Below are positions 46,601-56,400 of a DNA stretch of 64,000 nucleotides, in pieces; position 1 is the first letter of the stretch, and every line of letters starts with the position of its first letter. This DNA comes from Prevotella sp. (lineage in GTDB: Bacteria > Bacteroidota > Bacteroidia > Bacteroidales > Bacteroidaceae). The stretch is from positions 1-64,000 of the forward strand of contig JAFZAP010000043.1 in NCBI GenBank assembly GCA_017557185.1. Direction: 5' to 3'. The notes beneath the pieces were generated by a model that saw only the letters and a list, made by a program, of their open reading frames with translations, made no database searches and was not told the DNA's origin. Made by a program: the position numbers and the translations under genes.

Positions 46601-47663
46601 CTCGCCTGCCGTGAATGGAGTTGCTCACGTCCATCCGGGGGAAGAAGCCATCGAAGAGCATCATCTTGTAAGGTGAATAGCAAACACCACCGAAATAGGT
46701 GCCTATCCATATGCCTCCCTTGTTGTCGCAGTAGAGGGACTGGATGGAATTATCGGCAAGCGACATGGGGTTGGAGGGCTCATGCTGATAGTGGGAGGTG
46801 TTATGCGTCAGCATTTCATACACATAGATGCCGTCCTCGGTTGCCACGATGATGTCGTTTTCGCGGCGGGCAAGCGTGTGAACCACCTTGCCTTTGTCCG
46901 ACATGTCGTCGAACAGCGACGTGACAGCCATTGTGTTCAGATTGAGCATGAAAACGCCCTTGCCCTCCGTACCTATGATGAGCTGATTCTGCTCGGTAGC
47001 GATGATGCCGCGAATAGGCACTCCTTCAATATGCTGCGCATCGGCTGGCATGTTGAGTTTCTTCTCGTTTTTCAGGCTCTTGTCGACATAAAACAGCCCG
47101 CTGCCATAGAAGCCGAGCCAGATGCGCTGCTTCGCATCGCAGGTGACGGCCGTGATGTTGAGATGATTCTGGAATGAATTATGTGTCAGCTTCTCCTCTG
47201 CCGTGTCGTAGAAGAACAGGCCCTGGCGGTCGGTTACGATCACCAAGTCATTGCCGAGCGCACAAATCTGATTCACATTCGACCGTATCTCTACGCCGTC
47301 GGAGGCTTTCGTGACAATGCGCTTGAACGACTCGTTGCTGAAATCATACTTGTAGAGGCCCGTACCGCCACCTATCCAGAGACTGCCATCTGCAGTTGTG
47401 AGCAATGAAGAGATGTCGTTGCCCTCAAGGCCGCCCTCTGAACGGTAATAGATTTTGAAATTATGCCCGTCGAATCGGTTGAGACCATTGCGGGTGCCGA
47501 ACCACATGAATCCCATCTGGTCCTGCGTGATGGCGGCAACCATATTCCGCGACAGTCCGTCATTCATTTCGTAATGGATGAACTGCGAATTGATCTTCGC
47601 CGAGACAGAAATGGCCAGCGTTAGCCCAAGCAACAATGAAATGTATCTTCTCATCACGGACAC
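43689..47663 (-). CDS. Hybrid two-component system sensor/regulator (HTCS)
   Basis: A 1324-residue one-protein two-component system controlling a polysaccharide utilization locus. A signal peptide (1-22) precedes a periplasmic sensor of about 14 Reg_prop propeller motifs (MWFGTRNGLNRFDG, WIGTEDGGLNRFN) and a Y_Y_Y domain near 690-760. The membrane helix is at about 772-794. The histidine kinase shows FFTNVAHEIRTPLTLI, with phospho-acceptor His830, and an ATPase domain with TGIGLALARALAELH. The receiver's phospho-acceptor is Asp1121 (SDVMM). An AraC-type DNA-binding domain (1220-1320) ends in VCYNVGFTSPSYFTQCFYKQFG. AraC-type domains often bind direct repeats about two helical turns apart, which fits the paired operators found here. 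It lies in operon 3, so it probably regulates itself. Confidence 0.97.
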   Translation of the reverse strand: MSVMRRYISLLLGLTLAISVSAKINSQFIHYEMNDGLSRNMVAAITQDQMGFMWFGTRNGLNRFDGHNFKIYYRSEGGLEGNDISSLLTTADGSLWIGGGTGLYKYDFSNESFKRIVTKASDGVEIRSNVNQICALGNDLVIVTDRQGLFFYDTAEEKLTHNSFQNHLNITAVTCDAKQRIWLGFYGSGLFYVDKSLKNEKKLNMPADAQHIEGVPIRGIIATEQNQLIIGTEGKGVFMLNLNTMAVTSLFDDMSDKGKVVHTLARRENDIIVATEDGIYVYEMLTHNTSHYQHEPSNPMSLADNSIQSLYCDNKGGIWIGTYFGGVCYSPYKMMLFDGFFPRMDVSNSIHGRRVREIVEDNQGYIWIGTEDGGLNRFNPATGEFNFFKESSVFSNIHGLCVVGDKLWVGTYSYGVVIIDTRTLRITQTITAHAGREHSLLDNDIFAIEKTHDGSIYLGTLGGLCRYLSNDEVQYIDEVPHSIIYDIHEDRAGNLWAVIYGNSLSCRKASSGKWVSYSTANSKLPAMNVLNVEELSDGTILLTTDDSGILRYNAKKDVFEQYEVKALAPNSATYCVIEDNSNKWWISTSHGLVWFDSETKESHAYTTANGLIDNNFNYKSALLSQDGRMYMGCLKGIVSFYPEQFQDITVTPRIVATELYINNTAVRQYGNASPLATSIVLTDKLSLAHSENSFAIQVASLLYGNDEQVQMEYMLSGFDKNWMPVPADNIISFINVPDGKYKLCVRASASSNDIDGKQFEMEITIRPPFYRSWWAYLLYSLCAIALLYFIVRIFQNRDRELRENAMQKFEYEKEQELYQSKINFFTNVAHEIRTPLTLIKAPLEKLLKRKDMEPTAKEDLGIMHKNVSRLLDLTNQLLDFRRAERDSLRLNIERCNITQIIESVYVRFSSLMREKGIDSQYVHPDEPFYAFIDKEGFTKIVSNMLNNAVKYCEHYIKLDLRAKENDEIQLILSNDGPLVPQKLRDSIFEPFDRGSSKTSTTPGTGIGLALARALAELHEGTLKMQDDPQLNVFVLTLPVQKLSSAIELHKVQEESGSQRKDNTRTDDTDLPVILIVEDNVEMLNYEHSQLEDDYNVLTASNGEEALRVLADHDDVALIVSDVMMEPMGGFELCRTVKNDVNFSHIPVILLTALTLDSAKVEGMESGADSYIEKPFSMDYLRSSIKNLLRQRQTAKAAYANSPFLPSDTLTISNADDEFIKKLEEVITRNMSNSEFSINDLAQEMCMSRTGLNRKLRGIFNMSPNNYIKVSRLKYAALLMKNSNMRVSEVCYNVGFTSPSYFTQCFYKQFGLLPRDFQDSANSKE

Positions 47664-47709
47664 GTTTTTTTAAGTTCAGAGGTGTTGTTGGAATTATTAC
47701 ATGAGAGCA

Positions 47710-48834
47710 TCACTGATGGTTGCGCACTGCGACTGCCACGAAGGAGTCGGCGCAACCGTAGTAGAGATACCATTTACCCTTATACGGCACCAGGCCTTCG
47801 ATGAACACGGTGCCTGCAGGATACTGGCCGCTCTTCTCGAAATCAGCCTCCGGCTTGAAGAACGGGTCGTCGAGACGGTCGAGAACCTTGTAGGGGTTCT
47901 TCTTGTCGAAGAGTATCTGGCCGGCGCAATAGGTATTGGCAGTGTAGGTCTTATCGCCATTCAAGGCGTCATTCTTGCCGTTATAGAAAAGGATGATGCC
48001 GTCCTTTGTCATGATGGCAGGAGGCCCGCATTCAGTCAGCATACTGTCGAAGTAGCCCGGACGCGGCAGAATGGTTTTCTTGATTTCTCCGTTTTCATCG
48101 ACTTCCGGTGTCCAGTTGATAAGGTCGTCGGACGTGGCAACGTTTACATACTGCTCGCCCCAATACATCCAATACTTGCCATTTATCTTCGCTATGACCT
48201 GACGGCCCTGCTTGTCGATCTTCGTTACGATGGATGCCGACTTGGAGAACATATTCTCAAACTTGCCGCCGTAGGCCCTATGGAAGGGCGAACCGTGCTT
48301 CGTCCAGTTGACAAGGTCGCGTGAGGTGGCAACGCCAAGACGTGCGCATTTGCGGTTCCATTGCGTGTACATCATGACATAGGTGCCGTCCTCGGTCATG
48401 CATACGCGGGGATCTTCACAGCCGCCGCCGTTCTCTGCATCCGCCTGGGCATCCTTTCCTGGGAACATCACCGGCGCACCGTGACGCTGGAAGTGAATTC
48501 CGTCGTTGCTCGAAGCGTAGCCTATGCGTGATGTACGCATGCCTAAACCCTTTGTGGCATCATCCTCAGCACGGTAGAGCACGACGATTTGCCCGTTGAT
48601 GACAGTCGCAGCAGGGTTGAACGTGTCGGCCGACTCCCACTTCACGGTGTTTTCCCGCATGGAACAGTAGAACGTTGACTCTGCATTGGGCGCGAGCAGA
48701 GGATTTATTCCGACAGGGCGTTCAAAGTCGAGCCATGCCCATTTCTTCTGCGCATTAGGTGTCTTTACCACCTGAGCGTGAATCTCTGCCCCTGAAAAAC
48801 AGGCAAGAAGCAAGAATAGTATTACCTTTTTCAT
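47710..48834 (-). CDS. GH130 beta-mannoside phosphorylase or beta-mannosidase
   Basis: 374 residues with a signal peptide (MKKVILFLLLACFSGAEIHAQ). The five-bladed propeller shows the GH130 signatures FNPAATVINGQIVVLYRAEDD near residue 73, the conserved GGCEDPRV near 138-143 with the candidate catalytic Asp, and YMMYTQWN. Export suggests a hydrolase acting on beta-mannosides outside the cytoplasm, since phosphorolysis needs cytosolic phosphate and is usually intracellular; this is inference. Together with GH92 and GH38-like genes it strengthens the case for a mannose-rich substrate. It lies 46 bp upstream of the two-component gene and 6 bp downstream of the esterase gene. Confidence 0.9.
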   Translation of the reverse strand: MKKVILFLLLACFSGAEIHAQVVKTPNAQKKWAWLDFERPVGINPLLAPNAESTFYCSMRENTVKWESADTFNPAATVINGQIVVLYRAEDDATKGLGMRTSRIGYASSNDGIHFQRHGAPVMFPGKDAQADAENGGGCEDPRVCMTEDGTYVMMYTQWNRKCARLGVATSRDLVNWTKHGSPFHRAYGGKFENMFSKSASIVTKIDKQGRQVIAKINGKYWMYWGEQYVNVATSDDLINWTPEVDENGEIKKTILPRPGYFDSMLTECGPPAIMTKDGIILFYNGKNDALNGDKTYTANTYCAGQILFDKKNPYKVLDRLDDPFFKPEADFEKSGQYPAGTVFIEGLVPYKGKWYLYYGCADSFVAVAVRNHQ

Positions 48835-48840
48835 GTTACA

Positions 48841-49695
48841 TTATTTGTTGAAGTATTTCTTGAAGAATAGCAATTGATAATCAAGGGAATTGCTCCAATA
48901 CTGGTCCGTGTGACCTCCCGGGCGTGTCGTAAAGTCATGATCAATGCCAAGTGAGAGCAAACGTGCATGAAGAGCGCGGTTGACTTCGATGAAGAAATCG
49001 CTCTCGCCACAGTCGAAGGTGATGGCCACGTCACCGTTTTTCAGGTTCTTTACACATTCCATGACGGAATGTTCGTCCCACGACTGGCGGTGGGATGCCA
49101 TTTCGCCAAGCATGTCGGGAATGTTCCAATTGAGCGGGAAAAGGCGTATGTCAACGCCTCCGCTCATCGAAGCAGCAGCACCGAAAAGGTCGATATGACG
49201 TGAAGACAGGAACAAAGCACCATGTCCGCCCATGCTCAAGCCGGTAACAGCACGGTGATTGCGGTCGGCCAATGTAGGATAATGAGCGTCGATCCATGGG
49301 ATAAGTTCTTTTGTGATGAACGTCTCGTACATGAAATCCTTGTTGACAGGGCTGTCGAAATACCATGAATTCAGCGCGTATGGTGTAACAAAGATCATCT
49401 GCATCTCGTCGGCAATTGCGGGAAGCGTAGGCTTCACTTCAAGCCATTTATACTCATTGGCATAAGCTCCATGAAGAAGATAAACCACAGGGGACTTCGC
49501 TACTTCCGACATCGCAGCCTTCCTCGACTTCTTGCCCTTGACAGGGCTTTGTGCTACGGTTGAAGACGGGCGCACCACCACTACAGGAATATCGCGATTC
49601 ATGACGTCGGAATGAACCTTCAGCGTGTCCACAACACCTGCCGATGCGAATAATGAGTAGGTACAGATAAGTGATAATAAGAGTTTCTTCTTCAT
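48841..49695 (-). CDS. Secreted alpha/beta-hydrolase esterase (esterase D / feruloyl esterase-like)
   Basis: 284 residues with a signal peptide (MKKKLLLSLICTYSLFASAG). It has the oxyanion stretch VVYLLHGAYANEYKW, the nucleophile elbow GLSMGGHGAL with Ser154, the acid in CGESDFF and the His in RPGGHTDQYW. This is the complete triad of the esterase D/putative esterase family, which includes feruloyl, acetyl-xylan and S-formylglutathione esterases. In this setting it would remove ester groups from side chains. The ATG overlaps the stop of the upstream lipoprotein gene by 4 bp, so it is coupled to it; GH130 follows after 6 bp. Confidence 0.9.
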   Translation of the reverse strand: MKKKLLLSLICTYSLFASAGVVDTLKVHSDVMNRDIPVVVVRPSSTVAQSPVKGKKSRKAAMSEVAKSPVVYLLHGAYANEYKWLEVKPTLPAIADEMQMIFVTPYALNSWYFDSPVNKDFMYETFITKELIPWIDAHYPTLADRNHRAVTGLSMGGHGALFLSSRHIDLFGAAASMSGGVDIRLFPLNWNIPDMLGEMASHRQSWDEHSVMECVKNLKNGDVAITFDCGESDFFIEVNRALHARLLSLGIDHDFTTRPGGHTDQYWSNSLDYQLLFFKKYFNK

Positions 49696-50519
49696 TTCAG
49701 TATGGTTTTTTTACGGTTCATGATATACGTGCCTTTGGGAAGGTTCTTGGCATTGTTGCCATTGGAGACCTTTCTGCCATCAAGACTGTAAATGCTTGAC
49801 GGCTTCGACTTGTCGTCAGTTACTGCCGTGATGGCATCCGGGGCGTCCACGACATTGATGGCACATGCCATCTGAGGCGTATAATTGGAGGTGTTGGTTC
49901 CGTTTGGAATCTTAAACATAGCTACGGACGATGCGTTTATCATACGGTCGGTAGCAAGTTGCGAAGCCTCAGCGTATGACCTTGGACTCTCATCCTGCTC
50001 ACTGTCGCCGGCAAGGAAGTCAAGGGTGTATTTGCCAACCTTCTGACCGGCGGTGACGTGGAATGTAACAACTGCAGAGTCACAACCATTGCGCCAGCAG
50101 CTTGCCATATACTTCGTAACCTTCGTTGCACTCACAAATGCCATCCATTTATATCCGCTTTTGGGGGCGGCAGCATCATAGGCCTTAGATAATGATTCGC
50201 TGTAACGCAGTGTATATGTGGCATTCGCGGGCTTGCCGTTGGAATAGTAAACCCAATCCTCGGCATAGGAACGATAATCCTGAGCACCGCACTTCACATC
50301 CCAGTCTTCTGGAACGCGTATGGCGGCCACTGACCAGTCGGTAATCTCTTTCTGATACGCGTCGCCATTATCGACCACAACCATTCTGACATCAAACTTC
50401 TGACCTGCAGTAACTTCCTTAGGCGCATGAGTCTTGAATATTTTGTAGCACGATGTTGCCATTACTGACACGAACATCGCCAGGAGCATAGCCTTCAGCA
50501 AATATGTGTTGAATTTCAT
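49692..50519 (-). CDS. Lipoprotein with DUF4961-like sandwich and C-terminal tail
   Basis: 275 residues from the ATG at 50519 (MKFNTYLLKAMLLAMFVSVMATSC: signal peptide II, lipobox Cys at 23); an in-frame ATG at 50612 would add 31 polar residues before the signal. The body has VPEDWDV, YKWMAFVS, NGCDSAVVTFHV and GKYTLDFLAGDSEQDE. These align with VPSNWTV, YEWVGFRT, GGCDSVAIDFDV and GDYEIDYIVGNIESNEE in the lipoprotein at 33162-35768, and more distantly with the DUF4961 protein at 15063-16139. The end (IYSLDGRKV...LPKGTYIMNRKKTILK) is a sorting-type tail. A lipobox together with such a tail is unusual. Probably a surface glycan-binding protein. Confidence 0.75.
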   Translation of the reverse strand: MKFNTYLLKAMLLAMFVSVMATSCYKIFKTHAPKEVTAGQKFDVRMVVVDNGDAYQKEITDWSVAAIRVPEDWDVKCGAQDYRSYAEDWVYYSNGKPANATYTLRYSESLSKAYDAAAPKSGYKWMAFVSATKVTKYMASCWRNGCDSAVVTFHVTAGQKVGKYTLDFLAGDSEQDESPRSYAEASQLATDRMINASSVAMFKIPNGTNTSNYTPQMACAINVVDAPDAITAVTDDKSKPSSIYSLDGRKVSNGNNAKNLPKGTYIMNRKKTILK

Positions 50520-50627
50520 TCGACCTTTTCTCGCCATGACAGAATTGAAGCGAGCTTCATTCTGCTCATTTGGCTTAACGAAAACGTTGCTATTATGTTT
50601 CATATCATTCACAGCTTGAGAGATGGT

Positions 50628-52025
50628 TTATTTGTCGAATACGGCTTCCCAGTTATAGACTCTTATGAAATAAGGGCGATAAAAGTCGGCACTGCCTGTT
50701 GAATTGAAGTTGTCGCCCCAGTCCTTCGCATCAGTGTTTGTGGAGAACACCAATTCTCCCTGGCGCGAAAGGGCCATGTGAAGATGAGGCATATAGAGAT
50801 TCTGATACGTACGGGTGCCTTTCTTGTCAAGCACGTTCGGGAATATCCACAAATGTTCCTTCTCATCGAAAGGTCCCCAAGGGTTCTTTGAACGCAGCAG
50901 ATACATATCCTTGCCGAAAACAAAGCCCTGCCCAGTCATATAGTACCAGTCGCCCTTTTTGAAAACCCATACCGTCGATATGGAGTGTTGGGAAATGCCT
51001 GAGCGGTTGCGTTCCTCATCCGTAGGATACGTGTCCTGCCAATGCCAATCGCCATTGGTGTCTTTGATATAGTATTCTGTGCCGCTGTTGAGGTCATGGG
51101 TCTTTGTACGTGCGACAACAGGATGGCTGAACGCCAGGAGTTGGTCAGGAGTTTCCTTCCATTGATTGCAAGCGTATAGGTAGGTATGTCCGTCCTCATC
51201 TTCCCAAAGCTGTGAACCATACATCACAGGGTCGCTGGCAACGTGACTGTGGTCAACATCAATGATTTTCAAATAGTCAGGGTCGCCAGGCTTTCCTTCA
51301 AGGCTATACGTGGCAAGAGCTTGATTCTTGTTTTGCATGAGGTTTTGTGTTCCGTTGTAAACACCGCCCCAAAGCATCTGCATCTTTCCATCGTAAATGG
51401 TGGCATCACCGGCCCAGTAGAGCCACTGCTGGTCAATGTCGCCACGCTCTATCTCAGCATCGCTTTTCTCACCGTTTGGATGGCGTAGATGGGTGCGTGC
51501 ATGATAATAGCGGTCGGCATTGGGGTTGTCGGTCTGCACATAGTCAGCAAGCCATACGAGATTCTCCGGTTTGGTGCCAGGCCGGCCATCCTCGCCCACT
51601 GTCTGCACCATGATTGAATTACGTGGGAAAGAGTAAGAACGACGGGCGCGCGTATTCTCATCAACCACGCCATAGAAACTGTCATTGAACGACCAGAACA
51701 CATTACCATCAGGCAGCAAGGTCGTTTCTACGCCATCGCCGCCGTTCCATCCAAGGGTACGTGTAAAGAGGTCGTCGTAAAGCTTGTCCTTATATACAAA
51801 CACATTGTGGTTAGGGCAGTTATGCTTCATCAGTTGAAGCCCCCACTCTTCCTTGATCTGTGGTTCAGGCCATTTGGCCTCATCTCTGGCAACCTCACCA
51901 GGCATGAGTTCATCCTGTGCGACAACAGCCATCGGCATGATGGCAAAGGCGAATAATATGATCGCCTCTCCAAATGAGCTCATGTGTCGTTTTTGATTGC
52001 CAAATCTTAACATGGAAAACATCAA
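50628..52025 (-). CDS. Secreted propeller-type protein, DUF4185/DUF5005-like (copy C)
   Basis: 465 residues; a hydrophobic signal (GEAIILFAFAIMPMAVVAQ) follows a basic start, so I keep the ATG at 52025, though 51983 is possible. The family hallmarks are TTLLPDGNVFWSFNDSFYG near residue 95, FPRNSIMVQTVGEDGRP, YWAGDATIYDGKMQMLWGGV, VVARTKTHDLNSGTEYYI, NPWGPFDEKEHLWIFP and FIRVYNWEAVF. It is more like copy A than copy B in the motif after DGN. Only 3 bp separate it from the SGNH hydrolase gene upstream. Predicted extracellular or periplasmic; activity on the target glycan is inferred from its repeated presence in this locus. Confidence 0.7.
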   Translation of the reverse strand: MMFSMLRFGNQKRHMSSFGEAIILFAFAIMPMAVVAQDELMPGEVARDEAKWPEPQIKEEWGLQLMKHNCPNHNVFVYKDKLYDDLFTRTLGWNGGDGVETTLLPDGNVFWSFNDSFYGVVDENTRARRSYSFPRNSIMVQTVGEDGRPGTKPENLVWLADYVQTDNPNADRYYHARTHLRHPNGEKSDAEIERGDIDQQWLYWAGDATIYDGKMQMLWGGVYNGTQNLMQNKNQALATYSLEGKPGDPDYLKIIDVDHSHVASDPVMYGSQLWEDEDGHTYLYACNQWKETPDQLLAFSHPVVARTKTHDLNSGTEYYIKDTNGDWHWQDTYPTDEERNRSGISQHSISTVWVFKKGDWYYMTGQGFVFGKDMYLLRSKNPWGPFDEKEHLWIFPNVLDKKGTRTYQNLYMPHLHMALSRQGELVFSTNTDAKDWGDNFNSTGSADFYRPYFIRVYNWEAVFDK

Positions 52026-52028
52026 TAG

Positions 52029-53414
52029 TTAGTTATTAACTGGAGTAAGCGAAAAATGGCGGACTTCCGGCTTGTTGATTTCATAGATACGCTTCACCAT
52101 CAGGTCCATCTGGGCAATGTACGTATCGCGAACGTCCTTGTGAATCATCTTGTCGTAGATCTCACGACGCGCACCAACCCATCCGTCAGTCTTTTGTCCC
52201 TCACGGAATACTTCAGCAGCATGCTCATCATTAACTTCAAGCAACCCCTTGCCCAGGAAGAAGTCATATTGTAACCATGCATAATCGCGGAACTTACGCT
52301 CCAATTCCCAACGATCCTCATTAATTGCCATGATGGCGCATGCCTGCTGGTATTGAGGCGTATGTCGGTATTCTGCGAGATTAATGCCGTTTGCGAGTTC
52401 TTCTGCTGTGAAATTAGCAATGAAAACATCGTCAATCACAAGCCGGTAGTCGCCACGCAGGCCTTTCACGCAGAGGCGCTCGTTGTCCATTTCTTCCATG
52501 AATGTAGGTACCACCTTCGTTATTTTACACTGGGCACGCTTGAACCCCCATCCATGAGCGATTGTGTCCAAAGGATATGGAAGGGAATTAGCAAGGTAGT
52601 CAAATGATATAACGCCGTGATTACTGATAAAATTGTTTATTTTGCAATTTTCTTGTTCAAGTATTTTGCCATTCTTTGCATTTAAGGTAAAATCGGCGAC
52701 CTTTTTGCCTGACATTCCCTGTGCCTTGAGGAAGAGATAAGCCATAACCATGTGTCCATCATTGTCAGGATGCACACGGTCATTGCCACAGATGGTAAAC
52801 GTAGAATCCTGCTGTTGGAAATAATGATTCATCTCGGTCATAGGGTGGTTGAAATCCACAAACTCCCATTTGTTTGCCTTTGCTGCTGAGTCCTGAAAAG
52901 CCACAATCTTCTGCATATAAGAGTTTTTGTTACGGAACACGTCCTTATTGAACTTGGACGTATCGTCATAAGGTGATGTTCCAACCAGCACGATTCGGGT
53001 ATCAGTCAAACCCTTCAGGCGTTCTTCGATTTTCTTATACATACCTTTTGACCATTCAACCTTGCCGTTGCCGAAACTCTCAGCATTGTCGCCGTTGTAC
53101 TCGTAATAGCCTGTGTCATTCATTCCAAATGTCAATGTGATAACGTTCGGACGCTTTGCAAACACGTCGCCGTCAAGGCGTTTCAGGATATTCTCACTAG
53201 TATCGCCACCTATGCCGCAGTTTGACATCCACATATCAGCATACGGGAAATGAGTCATGTAATAAAGCCAGATGTAACTGTGATAATGTCCGCCGTCTGT
53301 AATACTATTTCCTACGAAACATACACGGTCACCCTGCTTGAACGAGGTTACTTGCTGGGCATTGGCCGAAGCAAAGCAAACAGCCAAAAGGATAAGAAGA
53401 ATTGTTTTTTTCAT
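52029..53414 (-). CDS. SGNH/GDSL-family hydrolase (large form)
   Basis: 461 residues with a signal peptide (MKKTILLILLAVCFASANAQ). The N-terminal two-thirds is an SGNH hydrolase: block I FVGNSITDGG with Ser37, the oxyanion Gly in NCGIGGDTSENI, block III TLTFGMND, and block V DRVHPDNDGH with Asp and His. The C-terminal part (FTLNAKNGKILEQENCKI onward) is helical and unassigned. Such enzymes remove acetyl groups from polysaccharides. A second, shorter SGNH protein is at 60121-60816. It is 20 bp downstream of the GH2 gene and 3 bp upstream of propeller copy C. Confidence 0.9.
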   Translation of the reverse strand: MKKTILLILLAVCFASANAQQVTSFKQGDRVCFVGNSITDGGHYHSYIWLYYMTHFPYADMWMSNCGIGGDTSENILKRLDGDVFAKRPNVITLTFGMNDTGYYEYNGDNAESFGNGKVEWSKGMYKKIEERLKGLTDTRIVLVGTSPYDDTSKFNKDVFRNKNSYMQKIVAFQDSAAKANKWEFVDFNHPMTEMNHYFQQQDSTFTICGNDRVHPDNDGHMVMAYLFLKAQGMSGKKVADFTLNAKNGKILEQENCKINNFISNHGVISFDYLANSLPYPLDTIAHGWGFKRAQCKITKVVPTFMEEMDNERLCVKGLRGDYRLVIDDVFIANFTAEELANGINLAEYRHTPQYQQACAIMAINEDRWELERKFRDYAWLQYDFFLGKGLLEVNDEHAAEVFREGQKTDGWVGARREIYDKMIHKDVRDTYIAQMDLMVKRIYEINKPEVRHFSLTPVNN

Positions 53415-53434
53415 TTTAGTATATTTTCTGTTTA

Positions 53435-56400
53435 TTACTTTACCATTATTTTTTGGGAACTCTTGGATGTTCCATGATGAGTCTCAATGATATAAATCCC
53501 TGGGGGAAGCATTACGTCGCGAGCATCCTCGTTTTTATCAAGCACTCTGAACAGTGTACCATCTATATTATACACGCGAGAAAGTCCGCCAATAGCATGA
53601 TCCGACTGTATTTCGACAATATCGTCGGCGATACCTCCTTCAAACTCGTCATAGTTGTATTGCTTGATAAGCAGGTGTGTCATGCCTGCTATGTCCTTGT
53701 TTTCAAACTCCATTGCGATAGTCTTGCTCTCTCCAGGCATGAGCGTGATGTAGTTGTCATCCATGATGACTGGGAGTATGCGCTGATTCTTATCATCAAC
53801 GAGTCGAAGGCGAATGGCAAAGGCAGGCGTGCTTGAATTATTCTTAAGCGTAGCTGTTGCCCTAATGGTTGAACCATCAGCCTCTACAATACTAAACTCC
53901 GACGATACGTCAGCCTGGGGAATATCATTCAGCTTCTTATAATCATCCTTTGATGAGCCGAGGGTGGTTTTCCAATATGTGTTCTCCGAAACCATCTCGC
54001 CTTCATCGTCGAACAACGACAGCCTGAGTAAGAACATGCCCTGCATGGTGCTCAGTTTCTTCTTGCCTGAGGTATTCAGGTTATACACGTTAACGACGCT
54101 GTTAGGAGCTGCCGTTACGTCTTCTACCCTACCCGATATGTCGTTGTTTTTCAAGCCGTTGAGGTCATATACTTCAATCTCTGCTCGATATCCATTAACA
54201 TCCTCAAGTGTGGTGTTTACAATGCTGATGTCGTTGTTGCTGCAGTTCCATTGAATGTGAATGGGTTCGCATGCTTTCTTGGCACCCCAGTAGTTGCCGG
54301 TCATGTCATAATAGTAGTCGTAGGTCTGCCAAAGCAATGATGGATATGCAGGTTGGCTCATCCAGTAGAGGATGCCCGTGGCTGTGTTCCAAAGGTTATA
54401 GTTCCAGCCTTCGAATAAGGCTTTTATGATTTCTATGTTGTAAAGCTGTGATTTCTCACAGAATGATTTTATGTTCTGCGACTCACCGTAGCTTGTCTTC
54501 ACTTGGTTAAAATAATTTGTAGCACCAGCGGCCCCGCCATATGCCTGATCATCGCTGAAGAAGTGTTTCTCCCAAATCTCATTGCGAGGCCATAGCTTGT
54601 TAATAGGCATGAATTCTCTTAGGCTTTCATATGTGCAGAAGGCACCCGTGCCAAGTTCAGAGCGGAACCCCCAGTCGATAACATCGCCTTTATCGCCGCC
54701 ACCACCTTGTATTCCTTCCTTAAAGTAGTTCTCTGCCGGGAAACTCTGCCACCATCCGCTACCAGAAAGTCCCAGTCCGGAGCCATCCTGATTGTTGTAG
54801 GCTTCGGCAGTGAAATAGCCGTTGTGGCTATTAGGGATATAAACACGGTCGCCTGCATCATACGTCTTGATAGCGTTATCGATGCTATTGTTCAATTCCT
54901 CGTAAGGCCAGCCTTCGTTGTCACCACACCAGATTGCGATGGATGGATGATTGCGCAGACGTACTATCTTGTCCTTAACATTTGACATGAAGCATTTCTT
55001 GTCGTCTGGACCTGTAAGGCCTGTATATGGACCGGTAAGCCAAAAATCGTCCCATACCATGATGCCATATTCGTCACATGCATCATAGAACTCCTCGTCC
55101 GTTACACATCCTGTCCAAAGGCGTATCATATCAAAATGCATATCCTTATGCAGACGTACTCTTGTATAATAGTCTTTGCCATGACAGCGCAGCATATATT
55201 CCGACATACCCCAGTTGCCGCCTTTGCAGTATATCTTCTCGCCATTGCAATAGACCACCATTGAAGTATTCTCCTTTTTATAATCATAGGTACGGATGCC
55301 GAATTTGGTATCTTCTGAATCAATGACCATTCCGTCAGCAACAACATCCATATTACAGTCATAGAGGGGTTGTTCTCCATAGCCATTTGGCCACCATAGG
55401 CGCGGGGCTTCCACGGTAAGCTGTCCAAGCGACACATCGATAGAATCTCCCGCATTGACAGTAGCGTCCCTCGTGAGAATATAATTGCCTGGAGTAATCG
55501 TAGCCTTAATCTGAACTGTCTTTTGCGTTGATGTAAGGTTTACGATTGATGTCTGAAAGTTGAGAATGGCCTTGGAGTGGTCTGCCGAAAGGCTCTCAGT
55601 ACGAACCCATGGATCACGCAGCGTGATGCCACCTGCGGTCTCAAGATATACGTCATTGGTTATGCCACAGTTAAGTCCCGGGACATATGGCATCCAGTCC
55701 CAACTGTGTGAAGGAATGTATGTTGGACAAACATAATTAACGAAACTGGAGTTTCTGTCAAGAACTTTATCCACTTGTGGTTTTATGAGGATGCTCAGTA
55801 CATTATCCTTGTCGCGGAGCATGGAGGTAATATCATGGCGGACTTTAAGCACGTGGCCTTCTATGGTTCCAAGTTTCTTGCCGTTAAGATATACTACGGA
55901 AGAGCGGTGGGTTCCCTCAAGAACTAACTGCAAATGGTGTCCCTCAAGAAGTGCAGGCTTGTCAAACTTGGTACGATACCAGAAAGCTCTATTGTATTTT
56001 GTTTCGTCCACCTTATATATATTATCGGAAAAATTCGGGTCTTTTTCCTTGCCTGCAGCAACATATGCAGCAAACACCGTACCTGGTACGATGCCTTCAA
56101 CATAGTCGTCTGGCACAAAATCTGCATCGCGGGAGACTAACATATTCTCCGTAGTAGCGGGGAATAACTGCCAATGCTGACCATCGTAACTGTCAAGAGA
56201 GATACGGTCGTCATCATTTGCTGGTGCTGGCTTGAATGCATCAAGTTCCACTTCTCCGCTAAAGTCAAGTGCAGGTGTTGCTTCTCCCTTCTTGCGGAAG
56301 ATAGCATAAATATATGTGTCAGGTGTGTTTCTCCATGGTTTGTTTGCAAATACGTAGGGCTGCCCTTTTCCAGCGTCGCCCACGACATCCTTACCGGAAT

